Assembly (NCBI GenBank): GCA_900751695.1
Contig: CAADSS010000011.1
Location: 4,858 to 68,857, forward strand
Reading direction: 5' to 3'
Length of the DNA stretch: 64,000 nt
Source: an uncultured Collinsella sp.
GTDB lineage: Bacteria > Actinomycetota > Coriobacteriia > Coriobacteriales > Coriobacteriaceae
Both the position numbers and the translations under genes were made by a program. Every line of letters begins with the position of its first letter. Within the stretch, counting starts at the first letter, position 1. Positions 47,500-56,584 of the stretch are shown in pieces. Under the pieces are notes generated by a model. It was given only the letters and a program-made list of their open reading frames with translations, was not told the DNA's origin and made no database searches.

Positions 47500-47650
47500 A
47501 AAACTATGCCGGATTACGGGGCTAAAGTCGGGGCCCTCATCCATACCCTCATTTTTTGAAAAACGGCAGGCTATCTACCTGCGGTTTTGTTTTTGCGATT
47601 TCGGTATGGTCGGAGGTTCGCTATCCAGCTCCGTAAACCGGCATAGTTTT
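47500..47650. repeat. Nested inverted-repeat element 3
   Basis: Outer arms 47500-47521 and 47629-47650 (AAAACTATGCCGGATTACGG / CCGTAAACCGGCATAGTTTT) match element 1 with two internal mismatches. The middle CCATACC/GGTATGG and inner AAAACGGCAGG/CCTGCGGTTTT hairpins are intact. The word GCCATTTCAAAACTATGCC is shared with element 1 to the base. Confidence 0.85.
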
Positions 47651-47725
47651 GTTCGTGGCGGCCCAACCGCGCGTTCACGCGCGGGGCCGGTGGGGCATTT
47701 TTGCCCCACCGGCCCCATCCAAACG

Positions 47726-48067
47726 CTACTCCGGCTTGGTTTCTACCGTGGGGGTCTTGTCCGCTGCGACTGGGGTGCGGGCGGTGTCCATAGTCAGGCA
47801 GTGCTTGGGGCAGCTCTCGATGCACTCACCGCACACCACACAGGCATACGGGTCGATCGACCACGTTCCACCCTTGCGATCGACCGCGAGCGCGCCCGCC
47901 GGACAGCGACGCGTACACATGCCGCAGCAGATACACACGTCCATGTCGTTGACGATATGCCCGCGCAAGCGCTCGGGTGCCGCGAGCTTCTCCTGCGGAT
48001 AGCACACCGTTACCGGCTGCTTGACCATAGAGCCCAAGGCCGTCTTGGCAAATGTCAGCAAACTCAT
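47726..48067 (-). CDS. echF: Ech-type hydrogenase ferredoxin subunit
   Basis: A 113-residue polyferredoxin subunit with two 4Fe-4S motifs, CICCGMCTRRCP and CVVCGECIESCP. It relays electrons between ferredoxin and the small hydrogenase subunit. It is the last gene of the Ech operon, 7 bp after echE, with an AGGTAGG binding site before ATG 48067. The C-terminal 20 residues are a Thr/Pro-rich tail. Confidence 0.93.
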   Translation of the reverse strand: MSLLTFAKTALGSMVKQPVTVCYPQEKLAAPERLRGHIVNDMDVCICCGMCTRRCPAGALAVDRKGGTWSIDPYACVVCGECIESCPKHCLTMDTARTPVAADKTPTVETKPE

Positions 48068-48074
48068 GCCGCGC

Positions 48075-49163
48075 CTACCTTTCCGTGCAGCTAATGCAGG
48101 GGTCGATGGTCAGGATAATCATGGGCACGTTGGCAAGGAGTACGCCCTGCAGCGCATGCGTCAGACCCGCCAAGTTCTGCGACGTCGGCGTGCGCACGCG
48201 GAAACGGTCCAGGTTCTTGGTGCCGTTGCCGCGCACATAGTAATACGCCTCGCCGCGCGGCTGCTCAATCACAACCTCGCCGCGCGCGCCGTCGGCCGGC
48301 GTAAGCTTGGTGCGCCCGCCAATCCCGTCGTGCGGAATCTTGCCCACAAGCTCCTTAATGATGTCCATGGCCTGCGTGACCTCGGCGCAACGCACCTGGC
48401 AGCGGGCATAGCAATCGCCATCGGTAGCAACGATGGGCTCAAACGCGGCCAAGTCCGCATAGGCGCCGTCACCGAACATGCGCACGTCGTAGTCCACGCC
48501 CGAGGCGCGGCCGAACGGACCGACCATCGAAAGCTCCAGCGCGTCTTTCTTGCTAATCACGCCCACGCTATGCAGGCGCTCGCCGCAGCTGTTGTCGTCC
48601 AAAAACGTATGCACCAGGGCCTCGTAGTCAGGACGCATGGCATCGAGCATCTGGACAATGCCCGCCAGCTCGGAATCCTCGATATCGTGCTTAAGGCCGC
48701 CGATCTCGTTAATCGACAGGATCACGCGACCGCCGCACGTGCTCTCAAAGATCTTGAGAATCTGCTCGCGCAGCGTCCATGAACGGTAGAACAGCGCCTC
48801 AAAGCCAAAGGCATCGGCGAGCAGGCCCAGCCACAGCAGATGCGAGTGGATGCGCGAAAGCTCATGCAAGATGGTGCGGATATACTGCACGCGACCGGGC
48901 ACCTCGATGTCGAGCATGTGCTCGCAGGCGCTGGCATAGCCACAGCTGTGGCCCACGGCGCAAATGCCGCAGATGCGCTCGGCGATGTAGCCAAACTGAT
49001 GCATGTCGCGCTTTTCGGTGAGCTTCTCGAGTCCGCGGTGCACAAAGCCGATCTGCGGAATTGCCTCGATGACGCGGTCGTCCTCGATCACCAGGTCCAG
49101 ATGAAGCGGCTCGGGCAGCACCGGGTGCTGCGGGCCAAACGGAATAACAGAGCGATGTGCCAT
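48075..49163 (-). CDS. echE: Ech-type [NiFe]-hydrogenase large subunit
   Basis: A 362-residue group 4 hydrogenase large subunit, homologous to NuoD. Both nickel-binding pairs are present: RICGIC (C65, C68) and DPCISC (C356, C359), so this is a hydrogenase and not a complex I subunit. The protein ends DPCISCTER, with no C-terminal extension for protease maturation, as in other Ech enzymes. It reduces protons to H2 with electrons from reduced ferredoxin. No nickel-insertion (hyp) genes are in the window. Confidence 0.96.
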   Translation of the reverse strand: MAHRSVIPFGPQHPVLPEPLHLDLVIEDDRVIEAIPQIGFVHRGLEKLTEKRDMHQFGYIAERICGICAVGHSCGYASACEHMLDIEVPGRVQYIRTILHELSRIHSHLLWLGLLADAFGFEALFYRSWTLREQILKIFESTCGGRVILSINEIGGLKHDIEDSELAGIVQMLDAMRPDYEALVHTFLDDNSCGERLHSVGVISKKDALELSMVGPFGRASGVDYDVRMFGDGAYADLAAFEPIVATDGDCYARCQVRCAEVTQAMDIIKELVGKIPHDGIGGRTKLTPADGARGEVVIEQPRGEAYYYVRGNGTKNLDRFRVRTPTSQNLAGLTHALQGVLLANVPMIILTIDPCISCTER

Positions 49164-49168
49164 GGGCC

Positions 49169-49870
49169 TTACGCCTCCTTTTTCTGCTTGTCGCGGGCGG
49201 CCTTGGCGGCAAGCGCCGCACGGACCTTGGCCGCTTTCTCGGGATCCATGGCGGCGAGCTTTGCTTCCATCTCGGCAGCCTTGAGCGCGGCCTTTGCAGC
49301 GGCCTCATCGTGCTGAGCATCGGAGCCGGCAGCCGCAGTGGGCTGAGCAGCGGCACCCGCGGCATCGCCAGCGCCCGTGGCACCCTCCCCCGCAGCGGCC
49401 TTCTCGGCAGCGGCCTTGCGCGCCTTGGCCTCGGCAGCCGCGCGGACCTTCATGGCCTTCTCGCGCGCGGCCTTCACCTCGGGCGTAATAACGCTCATGG
49501 GTTCAGCGGTCGAGACCTGGTAGAAAAAGCCCTTAAAGTCGATCTGCATGTCGGTGATGGCAAGCCCGAACAGGTCGTGTGCCTCATTTTCAAACGGGAA
49601 CACCGCCGGATAGTACGAGCTGATGGACGGAATCTCCTGGTACCGATCAATTCCCTCAACCACCAGGTTCTCGATCGCATAGCTGCCGTCCTGCGCAATA
49701 TGCTCCTGAGCAGCACGAACGTCGATAAACGTATAGACCAAGCGATACGATCCGTCGTCCACACAGCGCTCGGCATGCATCTGCACAAAGCGCGCGCCGA
49801 CGCCCTTGAGCGCCTGGACATGTGACAGGAGCTCATCGATCCCGACGGTAGTATAGATAGCCTTTTGCAT
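49169..49870 (-). CDS. echD: Ech-type hydrogenase subunit D (NuoC-like) with Ala/Lys tail
   Basis: A 233-residue protein. Residues 1-130 match the NuoC/30-kDa fold (GSYAIENLVVEGIDRYQEIP; YYPAVFPFENEAHDLFGL). Residues ~135-233 are a highly charged Ala/Lys/Glu-rich helix-prone tail not usual in this subunit. The ATG overlaps the echC stop (TAATG) and has AAGGAGG inside echC. It docks between EchE and EchC. Confidence 0.92.
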   Translation of the reverse strand: MQKAIYTTVGIDELLSHVQALKGVGARFVQMHAERCVDDGSYRLVYTFIDVRAAQEHIAQDGSYAIENLVVEGIDRYQEIPSISSYYPAVFPFENEAHDLFGLAITDMQIDFKGFFYQVSTAEPMSVITPEVKAAREKAMKVRAAAEAKARKAAAEKAAAGEGATGAGDAAGAAAQPTAAAGSDAQHDEAAAKAALKAAEMEAKLAAMDPEKAAKVRAALAAKAARDKQKKEA

Positions 49871-50487
49871 TACTCGGCCTCCTTTGCAGCGGCGGGCGTC
49901 CCAGCAGGTGCGTCGCCAGCGACGAGCGCAGCGGACTTCCCGGCAGACGCGCCACCGGCACCGTCAGCCCCGGCCCCCGCAGCCACAAACCCGTCCTCGC
50001 CCAGCTCAACGCCACCGTCCCAGGTAGCGGCACCGCCCACGGTGAGCGGATCGCCGCCGGCGCGCATCACGGCCTCCTTCTGGTCCAGGATGCCGCACGC
50101 CTCCACAATGGCATCGATCACGGTCTCGGGGCGAACGGCGCACCCGGGCGCGTACACATCCACGGGAATCGCGCGGTCCACGCCGCCGATCACGTTATAG
50201 GCATCGCGAAACACGCCGCCCGAGCACGCGCAGATACCGCATGCCACCACACACTTGGGCTCGAGCATCTGGTTGTAGATCTGGCGCACGACAGGCAGGT
50301 TCTGGGCATTGACCGACCCCGTCACCAAAAAGATATCCGCATGCTTGGGGTTGCCGGTGTTGACCACGCCAAAGCGCTCCGCATCGAACAGCGGCGTGAG
50401 CGAGGCCAGCACCTCGATATCACATCCGTTGCAGCTCGAACCGTCGTAATGAATAACCCACGGCGAGCGCGACATTTTATGATCCAT
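49870..50487 (-). CDS. echC: Ech-type hydrogenase small subunit (NuoB-like)
   Basis: A 205-residue small subunit that carries the proximal 4Fe-4S cluster: CNGCDIE (with the preceding SS), CGICACSGG and APGCAVRPE supply the four Cys ligands. An Ala/Gly-rich tail of ~60 residues follows the conserved fold. ATG at 50487 follows GGAGGCGGCATCC. It is the second gene of the operon, 12 bp after the fused membrane subunit. Confidence 0.94.
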   Translation of the reverse strand: MDHKMSRSPWVIHYDGSSCNGCDIEVLASLTPLFDAERFGVVNTGNPKHADIFLVTGSVNAQNLPVVRQIYNQMLEPKCVVACGICACSGGVFRDAYNVIGGVDRAIPVDVYAPGCAVRPETVIDAIVEACGILDQKEAVMRAGGDPLTVGGAATWDGGVELGEDGFVAAGAGADGAGGASAGKSAALVAGDAPAGTPAAAKEAE

Positions 50488-50499
50488 GGATGCCGCCTC

Positions 50500-53382
50500 C
50501 TAAATAAATACGTCGACGAGGATGGGCATAAGGTTGAGCAGGCCAAACACCAGCGCCACGCCCCATCCGAGCCTAAAGCAGCTGCGCCAGGTGCTGCGTG
50601 CGAAGGTGTTGTCGATCAGCACCTCGACAAAATACGTCGCAGCCATCACGACCAGGGCTACGACCCAGCTCACCGGGTTGTCCCAAACAAAGAACATGCC
50701 CACCCACATCAAAAACAGCACGGTCTCGCACCAGTGCATAAGGGTCATCTTGGCCAGCGTGCCGCCGCTCATCTCGGTGGCGACGCCCTGGACGATCTCC
50801 TGATGCGCGTGATGCGAGTACGAAAGGTCAAACGGCGACTTGCGCAGCTTGATGGTGAGCACCGCGAGCAGCGCGAGGAAAATGGGCGCGCTGTACACGA
50901 TGATGGGGGCCGACTGCCCCGTCACGGCGATGGAATCGAAGCTGTCGGTGGCAAGGTACAGGCCCACGCTCATCAGCAAAACGGCGGGCTCGTAACTCAT
51001 GACCTGCAGCAGCTCACGGTCGGCGCCGACCTGGGCAAACGGGCTTTGCGTCGAGGCGGACGCCAACACCACAAAGATCGCAGCGAGGGTCACCATAAAA
51101 GCGCACAACAGCGTGTTGGAACCCGACACAAAGATGCCGCCGCCCACCACGGTAAAGATGAGCGCGCACGCCATGTAGGTATCGTCCATGGTGTTTACGC
51201 TGGCGGGGGCCTTGCGCAGCAGCTTGGCCACATCGTAGAAAGGCTGGAGCAGGCGCGGGCCCACGCGGCCCTGCATGCGGGCCGAAAGTTTGCGGTCAAC
51301 GCCGTCGATCAGGCCGCCCACAAGCGGCGCCAGTAAGGCAAATGCCACGGTGCCAATAAAAATGCCCACGACGCCCGAACCTTCAAAATACTTGCCGCGC
51401 AGCACCGAGGGCGCACTCATGGCAAGTCGCTCGGGCCCAATCCACGCGCAACACAGCAGCGCAAACAAGATAATGCTGCAGCACACGACGCTACCCGCGG
51501 GGCCAATACGCTTCTCGCCAAGGGCGTCCTCCGAGTACCAATTGCGCTTTTCGGCCTTCACCTCGTGTCCCATCGAGCCGCGGAAATGGCGATATTTGTC
51601 GGTCCCCACGCCCGAAAGGTACACGTTGACGTGCGGTTTGTTGCTCACGCGGAATGAAGTCAGCAGCACCACGGCGATAAACGCCACGATAACCACCATC
51701 AGGTACATGGCGTCCTTGCCAATAACGTACGGCACGCGGCCAAACACCATGGCCAAGTAAGGCGACACCAGACCGCTCGAGATAACCGGGAACGCCACGC
51801 AGCACAGAATCAGCAGCGCGGCGATGGTGTTGAGGGCCATCCATTCGGTCTTATGGACATTGACCTCAACGTTTTGAGCCGTGGGGTCGACGCCCGAAAG
51901 CTTGGCAAGCCACTTGCCCCAGAAGAAGAACGTCGCGGCCGAGCCAAAGGCAAGCACCATGATCATGAGCACGTTGCCGGTCTGCGCGAACGCCACCAGA
52001 GCGCCCCACTTGGACACGAGCATGCCAAACGGCGCCACAAACATGCCCATGATGCCCAGCATCATCAGGCGCGTCAGGTGCGGCATGCGGCTGAACATGC
52101 CGTCCATGTCCTCGATATCGCGGCTGCCGATATGATGCTCGGCCGTGCCCACGCACAGGAACAGCAGCGACTTTGCCACCGTGTGGAACAGGATCAGGAA
52201 GATGGCCGCCCATACGGCCTCGGGCGCGCCGACACCCAAGCAAGCACTGATGAGGCCCAAGTTGGAAATGGTGGAGTACGCGAGCACGCGCTTGGCATTG
52301 CTCTGCGAGATGGCCATAAGGGCAGCGAGCAAAAACGTGATGGCGCCCACGCTCGTGACCATAAAGCCGGTCACGGGATAGATGGCATAGAGCGGGCTCA
52401 GCTTGACCATCAGGAACACGCCGGCTTTGACCATGGTTGACGAGTGCAGCAGGGCGCTCGTGGGCGTGGGGGCAACCATGGCACCCAACAGCCAAGTGTG
52501 GAACGGCATCTGTGCGGCCTTGGTGAGCGCGGCGAGCGACAACAGGATGACCGGCATCACCAGCAGCGCGGACTGCGCGGTTCCGGCGCCGGAAAGCTCA
52601 ATCATGCCCGAGATGGTCAGCGGCATGCCGTTCACGTGCAGGTACATGAGTCCGGCCAAAAACGCGATGCCGCCCAGCATGTTGAGGATGATCTGGGTAA
52701 AGGCGTTTTTAATGGCCTCGGGCGTGCGCGTGTAGCCAATCATAAGGAACGAGCACACGGTGGTGATTTCCCAGCCGCAGAACAGCCACTCAAGGTTGTC
52801 GCTCGTCACGATGACGAACATGGCCGAGAGGAACAGGAACATAAGCGCCAGGAACTGCGGACGACGGTCGGGCGCGGTCTGCCCGCGCAGCGCGGCCTCG
52901 TGCTCATCATGGGCCTGGAAGTCCTTCATGTAGCCCAAAGCGTAGATACAGATAAGGCTGCCGACGATGCCGACGGCGAGGACCATGATCACGCTCATGT
53001 AGTCTAGGTAGAGCGGCGTCGCCGTGACGGCTTCGGCCGCAGGCAGCGTCATGGCCGCAAAGACGAGCGAGCCCACCAGCTGGACTATGCCGAGCACCGT
53101 GGTAAGCACGCTCTTATATTTGTGCGCGTTGTACAGGATGACGGCGCACAGAATTACGTCGATGACGGAGCTGATGATCGAGAGCGCATGCGAGGTACCG
53201 GGGGCAATCTCAAAGCTCTGCGGACCCGTGCAAAAAAACATGACGGCGACTACAACTGTCACCGCCATGATAATGCCGGAGCCTATGAGTCCCACCGCAT
53301 CGCGGGCGCGGTCACCGCGCGCGAGCAGCATGCCCAGCGCCGGTACCAGCGGAAACAGGGTAAGGAAATACAGTAGCGTCAT
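50500..53382 (-). CDS. echAB: Fused EchA-EchB membrane subunit (NuoL/N-like + NuoH-like)
   Basis: A 960-residue protein joining two membrane subunits. Residues 1-~615 form an antiporter-like NuoL/M/N domain with ~15 helices (MPFHTWLLGAMVAPTPTSAL, with the conserved Lys/His area; EWLFCGWEITTVCSF). Residues ~650-960 form a NuoH/EchB domain (MQGRVGPRLLQPFYDV; ELLQVMSYEPAVLLM). In classical Ech these are separate genes echA and echB. The fusion has no stop or start signal in between, and both halves look full length. It should translocate H+ or Na+ coupled to H2 formation. ATG at 53382 follows GGGAGTGATGGT. It is the first gene of the operon. Confidence 0.92.
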   Translation of the reverse strand: MTLLYFLTLFPLVPALGMLLARGDRARDAVGLIGSGIIMAVTVVVAVMFFCTGPQSFEIAPGTSHALSIISSVIDVILCAVILYNAHKYKSVLTTVLGIVQLVGSLVFAAMTLPAAEAVTATPLYLDYMSVIMVLAVGIVGSLICIYALGYMKDFQAHDEHEAALRGQTAPDRRPQFLALMFLFLSAMFVIVTSDNLEWLFCGWEITTVCSFLMIGYTRTPEAIKNAFTQIILNMLGGIAFLAGLMYLHVNGMPLTISGMIELSGAGTAQSALLVMPVILLSLAALTKAAQMPFHTWLLGAMVAPTPTSALLHSSTMVKAGVFLMVKLSPLYAIYPVTGFMVTSVGAITFLLAALMAISQSNAKRVLAYSTISNLGLISACLGVGAPEAVWAAIFLILFHTVAKSLLFLCVGTAEHHIGSRDIEDMDGMFSRMPHLTRLMMLGIMGMFVAPFGMLVSKWGALVAFAQTGNVLMIMVLAFGSAATFFFWGKWLAKLSGVDPTAQNVEVNVHKTEWMALNTIAALLILCCVAFPVISSGLVSPYLAMVFGRVPYVIGKDAMYLMVVIVAFIAVVLLTSFRVSNKPHVNVYLSGVGTDKYRHFRGSMGHEVKAEKRNWYSEDALGEKRIGPAGSVVCCSIILFALLCCAWIGPERLAMSAPSVLRGKYFEGSGVVGIFIGTVAFALLAPLVGGLIDGVDRKLSARMQGRVGPRLLQPFYDVAKLLRKAPASVNTMDDTYMACALIFTVVGGGIFVSGSNTLLCAFMVTLAAIFVVLASASTQSPFAQVGADRELLQVMSYEPAVLLMSVGLYLATDSFDSIAVTGQSAPIIVYSAPIFLALLAVLTIKLRKSPFDLSYSHHAHQEIVQGVATEMSGGTLAKMTLMHWCETVLFLMWVGMFFVWDNPVSWVVALVVMAATYFVEVLIDNTFARSTWRSCFRLGWGVALVFGLLNLMPILVDVFI

Positions 53383-53525
53383 ACCATCACTCCCCCATGC
53401 AAAAACGCTGCAATTGTTTAACGTTATAGCTCAATTGATGAGTAGCGGCGGCGGGTTTTCGGTCAACTGGGGAGTTTTAGGCGTACGGGGCAAGGGCACG
53501 TCCGCTTTGGAGCAGAGAGGCGGCA

Positions 53526-53550
53526 AGAAAAATGCGCCCCTGTGGGCGCA
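53526..53550 (-). terminator. Terminator of the lone HTH gene
   Basis: TGCGCCC-ACAG-GGGCGCA on the minus strand is followed by TTTTTCTT, 12 bp past the stop codon. Confidence 0.85.
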
Positions 53551-53562
53551 CCATCCCGTTTG

Positions 53563-53958
53563 CTATTCCGCCTTTTTAACGCGCGGCTTGCGACCGCGCG
53601 GCTTATCGACCAGTGCGGACTCACCGCTCTCGCGGTACTGACGGCACCAAGCCTTGACCGAAGACTCGCTGGGAATCTTGTGCTTGATCATGGCCTCGCG
53701 AACCGTCAAGCCGTTTTCCAGACGGTCCTTAACCACAGCGAGCTTTACGTCGTACGAATAGGTGTGATGATGCGAACCGGCATTGAGAACGGCGTCGGCA
53801 CCGCCCACGGCATACGCGCGGGCCCACTGACGAGCCGTGGCCTGGGGAATGCCAAGCTCCGCGGCGAGAGCGCGATGACCGACCCCCTCTTGGAGGATCT
53901 CGACGGCGCGCTGCCTAACCTCGGGCGCATGCGTGCGAGTCCTAGTTGCTTCCGACAT
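53563..53958 (-). CDS. Double helix-turn-helix protein, IS3 OrfA-like
   Basis: A 131-residue DNA-binding protein with two transposase-type helix-turn-helix units: residues ~12-55 (EVRQRAVEILQEGVGHRALA) and ~68-115 (TVREAMIKHKIPSESSVKAW), then a basic tail RGRKPRVKK. This is the pattern of IS3-family OrfA or of stand-alone regulators derived from it. No OrfB follows; instead there is a terminator, and a good promoter lies upstream. It may be a domesticated regulator or a relic. ATG at 53958 is preferred over the GTG at 53967. Confidence 0.75.
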   Translation of the reverse strand: MSEATRTRTHAPEVRQRAVEILQEGVGHRALAAELGIPQATARQWARAYAVGGADAVLNAGSHHHTYSYDVKLAVVKDRLENGLTVREAMIKHKIPSESSVKAWCRQYRESGESALVDKPRGRKPRVKKAE

Positions 53959-54008
53959 ACCTGCCACTTCTTAGCCTTAGCCGTTAATCTGCTTTCTTAC
54001 GTGCAAGT

Positions 54009-54037
54009 TAGATAGTAGCATTTTACTGTTTGCTCAA
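54009..54037 (-). promoter_or_regulatory. Promoter of the double-HTH gene
   Basis: TTGAGC and TATCTA with a 17-bp spacer, about 50 bp upstream of the start codon, in an AT-rich region. Confidence 0.55.
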
Positions 54038-54296
54038 AGCAGTTAATTAAAATAGACGCGGCGTTATCTGGGCATTTGGCACCAAATTACGACATTTCTT
54101 TATCGATTATTTACGCTGGTAGCTGACTCGCAGCTAATCGTCATTCGCTTGTCAACAAAATTGGCATCTCTTTATGTCCTTTGGTATAGAGGATATAGTT
54201 ATTAACCCCTCCCCCAATATTTTTGAGTGATCTGCAAGGCAGTAGACGTCCTCACTCCTCATGATTACCGCGCATTGCCATTCATCGGAGCAAAAC
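54038..54296. other. AT-rich intergenic stretch, no gene recognised
   Basis: About 260 bp clearly richer in A+T than its neighbours, between the double-HTH promoter and the terminator of the NADH:flavin oxidoreductase gene. A 60-codon frame at 54152-54334 runs into that terminator and has no homology that I recognise. The composition suggests an acquired or remnant segment. Confidence 0.4.
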
Positions 54297-54333
54297 AAAA
54301 AGGGCGGGACCTGCTGCGCTTGCAGGCCCCGCA
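54297..54333 (-). terminator. Terminator of the NADH:flavin oxidoreductase gene
   Basis: On the minus strand GCGGGGCCTGC, a short loop and GCAGGTCCCGC are followed by CCTTTTTG, 75 bp past the stop. Confidence 0.88.
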
Positions 54334-54407
54334 CCGGTTGACACCCGACGGGACACAGCCGGGCGAGACGGATCCGTGCTACCGCCCCGCCTGGCCGCGA
54401 TGTTCAA

Positions 54408-56438
54408 CTACAGCTCGTTGGCCGCGTGATACGCCGTGCGAATGGCGCTCGCAATGTCGGCGGTGCGCTCACCCGAGCAGTCGCCCACGCAGGTCACGGG
54501 CACCGTCACGCCATCCAGGTCAAACGCGTTGGCCTTGGAGCCCACGGCCATCACCACGTAATCGCAGGCGATCTTCACCGGCTCCTCGGCGCCGTCCTCG
54601 GTGGTGCGAACAGCCTCCACGCCCTCGTCGGTAATGGCGGTCAGGCGGGTCTTAACATGCTGCTCCACGTTGTGCTCTGCAAAGTCGCTCATAATCAGCG
54701 GCAGAATGGTCTCGGACTCGCCCGCGGCAATCTTGTCGAGCATCTCCACGATCGCCACCTCGCAGCCGTGCTGCAGCAGGTACTCGGCAGTCTCGGTGCC
54801 CACCAGGCCGCCGCCAATGACGGCGACGCGGCCGCTGAGCTCCACCTTGCCGGCCAGCACGTCCCAGCTCGAGACGACCTTCTCCGAATCGGCACCCGGA
54901 ACGGGGATGACCACGTCGTGTGCGCCCACGGCCACAATCGCAGCGTCGGCGGCGTTGAGGTCCTCAGCGGTAGCGGCATGGTTGAGCTCGACCTTCACGC
55001 CCAGGCCGGGCAGAATCTTCTCGTAGTACTCGACCGAGCGCATGATCTCGTCCTTGCGCGGAGGCGCGGCCGCCAGCACAATCTGGCCGCCCAGATGATC
55101 GCTCGCCTCGTAGACGGTCACGTCGTAGCCGCGCTTGGCCGCCACGCGCGCGGCCTCCAGACCGGCGATGCCGCCGCCCACCACGGCGATCTTCTTGTCG
55201 CCCTCGCCCGGCTTAATGGCGATGGTTGCCTCATCGCCGTTCTCGGCATTGAGCACGCACGAGATGTACTTGCGGTTTTGAATCGCATCGACGCAGCCCT
55301 TGTTGCAGTTGAGGCACTCGCGGATGGGCTCACCCGTGGCGGCCTTCAGCGCAATGTCGGGGTCGCACATGAGCGAGCGGCCATAGGCGATGATGTCGGC
55401 GGCGCCGTCTTCCAGAATCTTCTCGCCGGCCTCAACCGAGACAACGCGGCCGACGGTTGCCACCGGCACGGAGACCAGGGCCTTGACGCGCTCGGCCACG
55501 GGCAGCGTCCAGTTGTAGGGCATGGCGCCCATGGGCGGAATGGTGTCGCCCATGTTGCCGGTGTGGTTGGCCTGTGCGACCTGAATCATATCGATGCCCG
55601 TACCCTCGAGCAGCTTGGCGAACTCGCAGGCCTCGTCGGGCTGCAGGCCACCCTTGCCGCGCGGCGTGCCGTCGGGGTTCTCCATGATCACGGGGAGCTT
55701 GTACTCCACCATCAGCTGCGGCGCGGCCTCCTTAATGGCGGCGACGACCTCCAGCGCGTAGCGAACGCGGTTCTCGAACGAGCCACCGTACTCGTCGGTG
55801 CGCTGGTTGAGGATTGCCGAGCACAGCGAACCCACCAGACGGTCGCCGTGGACCTCGATGGCATCGATCCCGGCCTGCTGCGCGCGAGCGGCCGAGGCAG
55901 CGATGGCCTCCTTGATCTGGGTAAGCTGCTCTACGCTCGCCTCGTTCACAAAGTGCTGCATGTCGTGGTGCAGCTTGGCGTAGGCCTGGTTGCGAATCTC
56001 GTTGGACTCGGCCATCTTGGCGGAAAAGGTCTCCTCGTCGCCAGCGGCCTTGGCCTCCTGCGCGGCCTTGGCGGCAGCCATGGATCCCATGACCATGCGG
56101 CCGACACCGGGCACGTCGTACTCGGGGTGGAACAGCTGCAGCGCGACCTTGGCGCCGTGCTTGTGGACGGCATCGGCCAGGGCCTTAAACGTGGGGATCT
56201 GAGCGTCGGTCGCCAGCTTGGGCGTGGGGCTTGCGGTCATGACGGGAGCAACGTCGCCGATGACGATGTAGCTCACGCCGCCACGGGCCAGGCGCTCGTA
56301 AAAAGCCAGGCTGCGCTCGCCAATGGAACCGTCGCGCTCCTCGTAACCGGTGGTCAGCGGCGGGAACATAATGCGGTTCTTGAGCTCAAGGGGGCCAACC
56401 GTAATGGGCTGGAGCAGCTTGGATGCAGGTGTGGTCAT
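54408..56438 (-). CDS. NADH:flavin oxidoreductase / 2-enoate reductase family
   Basis: A 676-residue flavoprotein: an old-yellow-enzyme TIM barrel at 1-~370 (FMN), a 4Fe-4S motif CLNCNKGCVDAIQ with a further Cys (~375-400), and FAD/NAD(P)H Rossmann domains at ~420-650 (VVGGGIAGLEAARVAAKRGY; VAVIGGGLVGTETAEYLL). The layout equals 2-enoate reductase, 2,4-dienoyl-CoA reductase and gut BaiCD/BaiH-type enzymes that reduce unsaturated substrates in anaerobes. The actual substrate (enoate, steroid or flavonoid) is unknown. The start at 56438 has the better spacing from AGAGGA; an ATG two codons earlier is possible. It is monocistronic. Confidence 0.93.
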   Translation of the reverse strand: MTTPASKLLQPITVGPLELKNRIMFPPLTTGYEERDGSIGERSLAFYERLARGGVSYIVIGDVAPVMTASPTPKLATDAQIPTFKALADAVHKHGAKVALQLFHPEYDVPGVGRMVMGSMAAAKAAQEAKAAGDEETFSAKMAESNEIRNQAYAKLHHDMQHFVNEASVEQLTQIKEAIAASAARAQQAGIDAIEVHGDRLVGSLCSAILNQRTDEYGGSFENRVRYALEVVAAIKEAAPQLMVEYKLPVIMENPDGTPRGKGGLQPDEACEFAKLLEGTGIDMIQVAQANHTGNMGDTIPPMGAMPYNWTLPVAERVKALVSVPVATVGRVVSVEAGEKILEDGAADIIAYGRSLMCDPDIALKAATGEPIRECLNCNKGCVDAIQNRKYISCVLNAENGDEATIAIKPGEGDKKIAVVGGGIAGLEAARVAAKRGYDVTVYEASDHLGGQIVLAAAPPRKDEIMRSVEYYEKILPGLGVKVELNHAATAEDLNAADAAIVAVGAHDVVIPVPGADSEKVVSSWDVLAGKVELSGRVAVIGGGLVGTETAEYLLQHGCEVAIVEMLDKIAAGESETILPLIMSDFAEHNVEQHVKTRLTAITDEGVEAVRTTEDGAEEPVKIACDYVVMAVGSKANAFDLDGVTVPVTCVGDCSGERTADIASAIRTAYHAANEL

Positions 56439-56584
56439 GGACATTCCTCTCTTGTAGGCGCGGCGGCGATGATGCCGCGTAGTTATCTAGAGGATATGGC
56501 ATGGGAATACAGCAGCGCAACGGAAATCGGCGGACAGCAGGTAGCGGCAGGTGGATGGGGATGGGCGGGGCGGCCCGTCGGTTT

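Noticed and set aside
54152..54334. 60-codon minus-strand frame in the AT-rich gap
   Set aside because: It overlaps a terminator, has no good ribosome binding site and shows no recognisable domain.
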